Below, piece by piece: positions 62,107 through 64,000 of a stretch of DNA of 64,000 bases (positions within the stretch are counted from its first letter, which is position 1; the number at the start of each line of letters is the position of its first letter). Under the pieces are notes generated by a model, which was not told the origin of the DNA, did not search any database, and saw nothing but the letters and a program-made list of their open reading frames with translations. The position numbers and the translations under genes are program-made. This stretch comes from Roseomonas mucosa (GTDB lineage Bacteria > Pseudomonadota > Alphaproteobacteria > Acetobacterales > Acetobacteraceae): NCBI GenBank assembly GCA_945878375.1, contig CAMDWG010000018.1, positions 1 through 64,000 of the forward strand. The letters run 5' to 3'.

Positions 62107-64000
62107 ATGGACGCGGCCCCGCCTTCCCCCGAGGGCACGGGCGACCAGCCCGCCGAGGAACCAGGCCGCACCGAGGCCCAGATCCAGGCCGCGCGCAGCG
62201 CGAAGCTGACCCGGCTTCGCATCGCCGGCTTCAAATCCTTCGCCGAGCCCACTTTGGTCGAGGTGATGCCGGGCCTGACCGGCATCGTCGGCCCGAATGG
62301 CTGCGGCAAGTCCAACATCGTCGAGGCCCTGCGCTGGGCGATGGGCGAGACCAATGCGCGGACCATGCGCGGCGGCGAGATGGACGACGTCATCTTCTCC
62401 GGCACCGCATCCCGCGCCTCGCGCAACGTGGCGGAGGTCACGCTGACGCTGGAGGAAGCGGCCGGCCTCGCCCCGCCACCGAATGCCGACACGCCCGAAC
62501 TCGAAATCTCGCGCAAGATCGAACGCGGCGCGGGCAGCGCCTTTCGCGTCAATGGGCGCGAGTTGCGCGCGCGCGACGTGCAGACGATGTTCGCCGATAT
62601 CGGATCGGGCGCGCGATCCTCCGCCATGGTCAGCCAGGGCCGCGTCGCGGCGCTGATCCAGGCCAAGCCCGAGGATCGCCGCGCGGTGCTCGAGGAAGCC
62701 GCCGGCATCGCCGGCCTCCGCGCCCGGCGGCATGAGGCGGAGCTGAAGCTGCGCCAGGCGGAGACCAATCTCGGCCGTGCCGAGGACCTGCTGAACGAGA
62801 TGCAAGGCGCCCGCCAGGGCCTGCAGCGCCAGGCACGGCAGGCGGCGCGGTATCGCAACATCTCCGGCCTCGTGCGCGGGGCGGAGGTTGAATGGCTCTC
62901 CATCCTCCGCGCCCGCGCCCAGGCGACGCTGGCCGAAGCCCGCGCCGCCCATGACCGCGCCCGCAAGGCGACCGCGGAGGCGGAGTTCGAGGCCGAGGGC
63001 GCCGCGCGCCGCGCCTTCGCCGCCGAAGCGGGCCTCCCCGAACCCCGGGAGACCGAGGCCACCTGCCGCACTACCCTCGAACGCCGGCGGGTGGAGGCGG
63101 AGACGCTGGATGCGGAGGAAAGCGACGCGCTGGCCGCGCTCGCTGCCTCCACCGGGCGGCGCGATGCGCTGGCCGGCGATCTCGACCACGCCGCGCGCCT
63201 CCGCGACGATGCTGCCGCCGCCGAAGCGCGCCTTGCCGCCGAGGCCGCCGAACTCGACGCCGCCGCCGCGACCCTGCCCGACCGCAGCGCCGCCGCCGAG
63301 GCCGCCGAGGCCGAGGCGGTGGATGCGGTGCAGGACGCCGCCCGCGCCGCCGACCGCGCCACCGAACTCGCCGCCGAGGCCGCCGCCCAGGCCGCCACCC
63401 TCGCGGGGGCGGAGACGGATGCCGCCAACCGCGCGCGGCGCCTGGCCGACCAGGCCGCGACGCTCGCGGCCGAGCAGGGCGCGGCCGGGGAAGCCCGCGT
63501 GCCGCAAGCGGCGCTGGATGCCGCCGCCGCCGCCATCACCGACGCCGAAGGGGCCCTGGCCGCCGCCGAAGGGGCGCTTGCCTCCATCGAGGCGGAACGT
63601 GCCGGGGCGCAAGCCCGCCACGAAGCCGCCCGCCGCGCGGCGGCGGAGGCCGAGGAAGCCGAGACCCGCGCCCGCGCCGCCTTCGAGGCTGCCGATCTCG
63701 CGGCCCGCCGCCTGGCGCAGCAGCAGGCGCGCCTGGCCGCGGAGCGCGACGCCGCCCGCGCCGCGCTGGTGCCCGAGGAAGACCGCGCCGCCGCCCAGCG
63801 CGAGGCCGAAGCGGCCGAGGCCGCGCTGCTGGAGGCCCGCGCCGCGCTGGAAGCCGCCGAGGCCGCCCGCGCCGCCGCGCAATCCCGCAGCGAGGCCGCC
63901 CGCAGCGCCGCCAGCGAGGCCGAGGCCGCCGGCACCCGTGCCCGCGCCGCGCTGGAATCCGCCGAGGTCGCCGCGCGGCGCTTGGGCGAACAGCAGGCCC
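62107..64000 (+). CDS. smc: Chromosome segregation protein SMC (3' truncated by window)
   Basis: Open from the ATG at 62107 to the window end (631 codons, incomplete). After a 35-residue leader come KLTRLRIAGFKSFAEPT, Walker A GIVGPNGCGKSNIVEALRW (about residue 61) and RVNGREL. FADIGSGARSSAMVSQGRV belongs to the head domain. A very Ala/Glu-rich coiled coil follows from about residue 190. SMC dimers with ScpA and ScpB compact and align the chromosome. The leader before KLTRL is longer than usual. A 937-residue antisense frame over the gene is a shadow. Confidence 0.95.
   Translation, partial: MDAAPPSPEGTGDQPAEEPGRTEAQIQAARSAKLTRLRIAGFKSFAEPTLVEVMPGLTGIVGPNGCGKSNIVEALRWAMGETNARTMRGGEMDDVIFSGTASRASRNVAEVTLTLEEAAGLAPPPNADTPELEISRKIERGAGSAFRVNGRELRARDVQTMFADIGSGARSSAMVSQGRVAALIQAKPEDRRAVLEEAAGIAGLRARRHEAELKLRQAETNLGRAEDLLNEMQGARQGLQRQARQAARYRNISGLVRGAEVEWLSILRARAQATLAEARAAHDRARKATAEAEFEAEGAARRAFAAEAGLPEPRETEATCRTTLERRRVEAETLDAEESDALAALAASTGRRDALAGDLDHAARLRDDAAAAEARLAAEAAELDAAAATLPDRSAAAEAAEAEAVDAVQDAARAADRATELAAEAAAQAATLAGAETDAANRARRLADQAATLAAEQGAAGEARVPQAALDAAAAAITDAEGALAAAEGALASIEAERAGAQARHEAARRAAAEAEEAETRARAAFEAADLAARRLAQQQARLAAERDAARAALVPEEDRAAAQREAEAAEAALLEARAALEAAEAARAAAQSRSEAARSAASEAEAAGTRARAALESAEVAARRLGEQQA

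Noticed and set aside
61122..63935. 937-codon minus-strand frame covering smc, dsbA-like and part of dciA
   Set aside because: Composed almost entirely of Ala/Ser/Arg; it is antisense to the Ala/Glu-rich SMC coiled coil. SMC head motifs are present on the plus strand.

Overview
The window is G+C-rich, densely coding chromosomal DNA from an alphaproteobacterium, most likely an aerobic member of the Acetobacteraceae (Roseomonas-like). The class call rests on a CcrM-type GANTC methyltransferase, a Usg-family protein, a DUF1127 protein, a sufRBCDSUTA cluster, ETF-ubiquinone oxidoreductase, heme A synthase, and the order rnhB, ccrM, mutY, dciA, dsbA-like, smc. The family-level call is inference. 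I found no tRNA, rRNA, transposase, prophage or CRISPR array. Strands alternate in short operons, and ATGA/GTGA stop-start overlaps are very common.

Layout. 0-2.9 kb: cold-shock gene, then groES-groEL behind a promoter flanked by two CIRCE operators. 2.9-10.9 kb: usg; an ArnT-like and a family-2 glycosyltransferase; a TVP38/VTT membrane protein; heme A synthase with tldD; a bile-acid-symporter-like carrier; a secreted pentapeptide-repeat protein. 10.9-16.7 kb: UvrD helicase, PrmA, DUF1127, aminopeptidase P. 16.9-23.4 kb: the suf Fe-S assembly operon with its Rrf2 regulator and a 25-bp palindromic operator. 23.5-33.1 kb: alpha/beta hydrolase, an SsuABC-type ABC transporter, an SDR/acyl-CoA dehydrogenase/acyl-CoA synthetase operon, nitroreductase, NUDIX. 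33.1-40.6 kb: metallo-beta-lactamase fold hydrolase, two EamA transporters, MaoC dehydratase, and a lipid-linked glycosylation group. 40.7-54 kb: hydrolase, FtsK, fasciclin protein, ArfB, Amt and GlnK, UbiH-type hydroxylase, MoaB, lytic transglycosylase, a cysteine-free family-4-like uracil-DNA glycosylase, ETF-QO. 54-64 kb: SplB-like radical SAM, TIGR04283/TIGR04282 pair, rnhB, ccrM, zeta-toxin-like kinase, mutY, dciA, DsbA-like thioredoxin, and the first two thirds or so of smc, cut by the window end.

What stands out is non-coding. Three families of structured dispersed repeats lie between and inside genes; their stems change sequence between copies while staying complementary. One copy sits in frame at the 5' end of amt and another forms the 3' end of the TVP38 gene. 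Upstream of ccrM, a 68-bp tandem array plus flanking DNA carries six GANTC sites in 267 bp, suggesting that the methyltransferase reads its own methylation mark. Regulatory sites read directly from the sequence include CIRCE, a candidate SufR operator, a LexA-type box and a sigma-54-like promoter.

All functional calls come from reading motifs; no database search was run.
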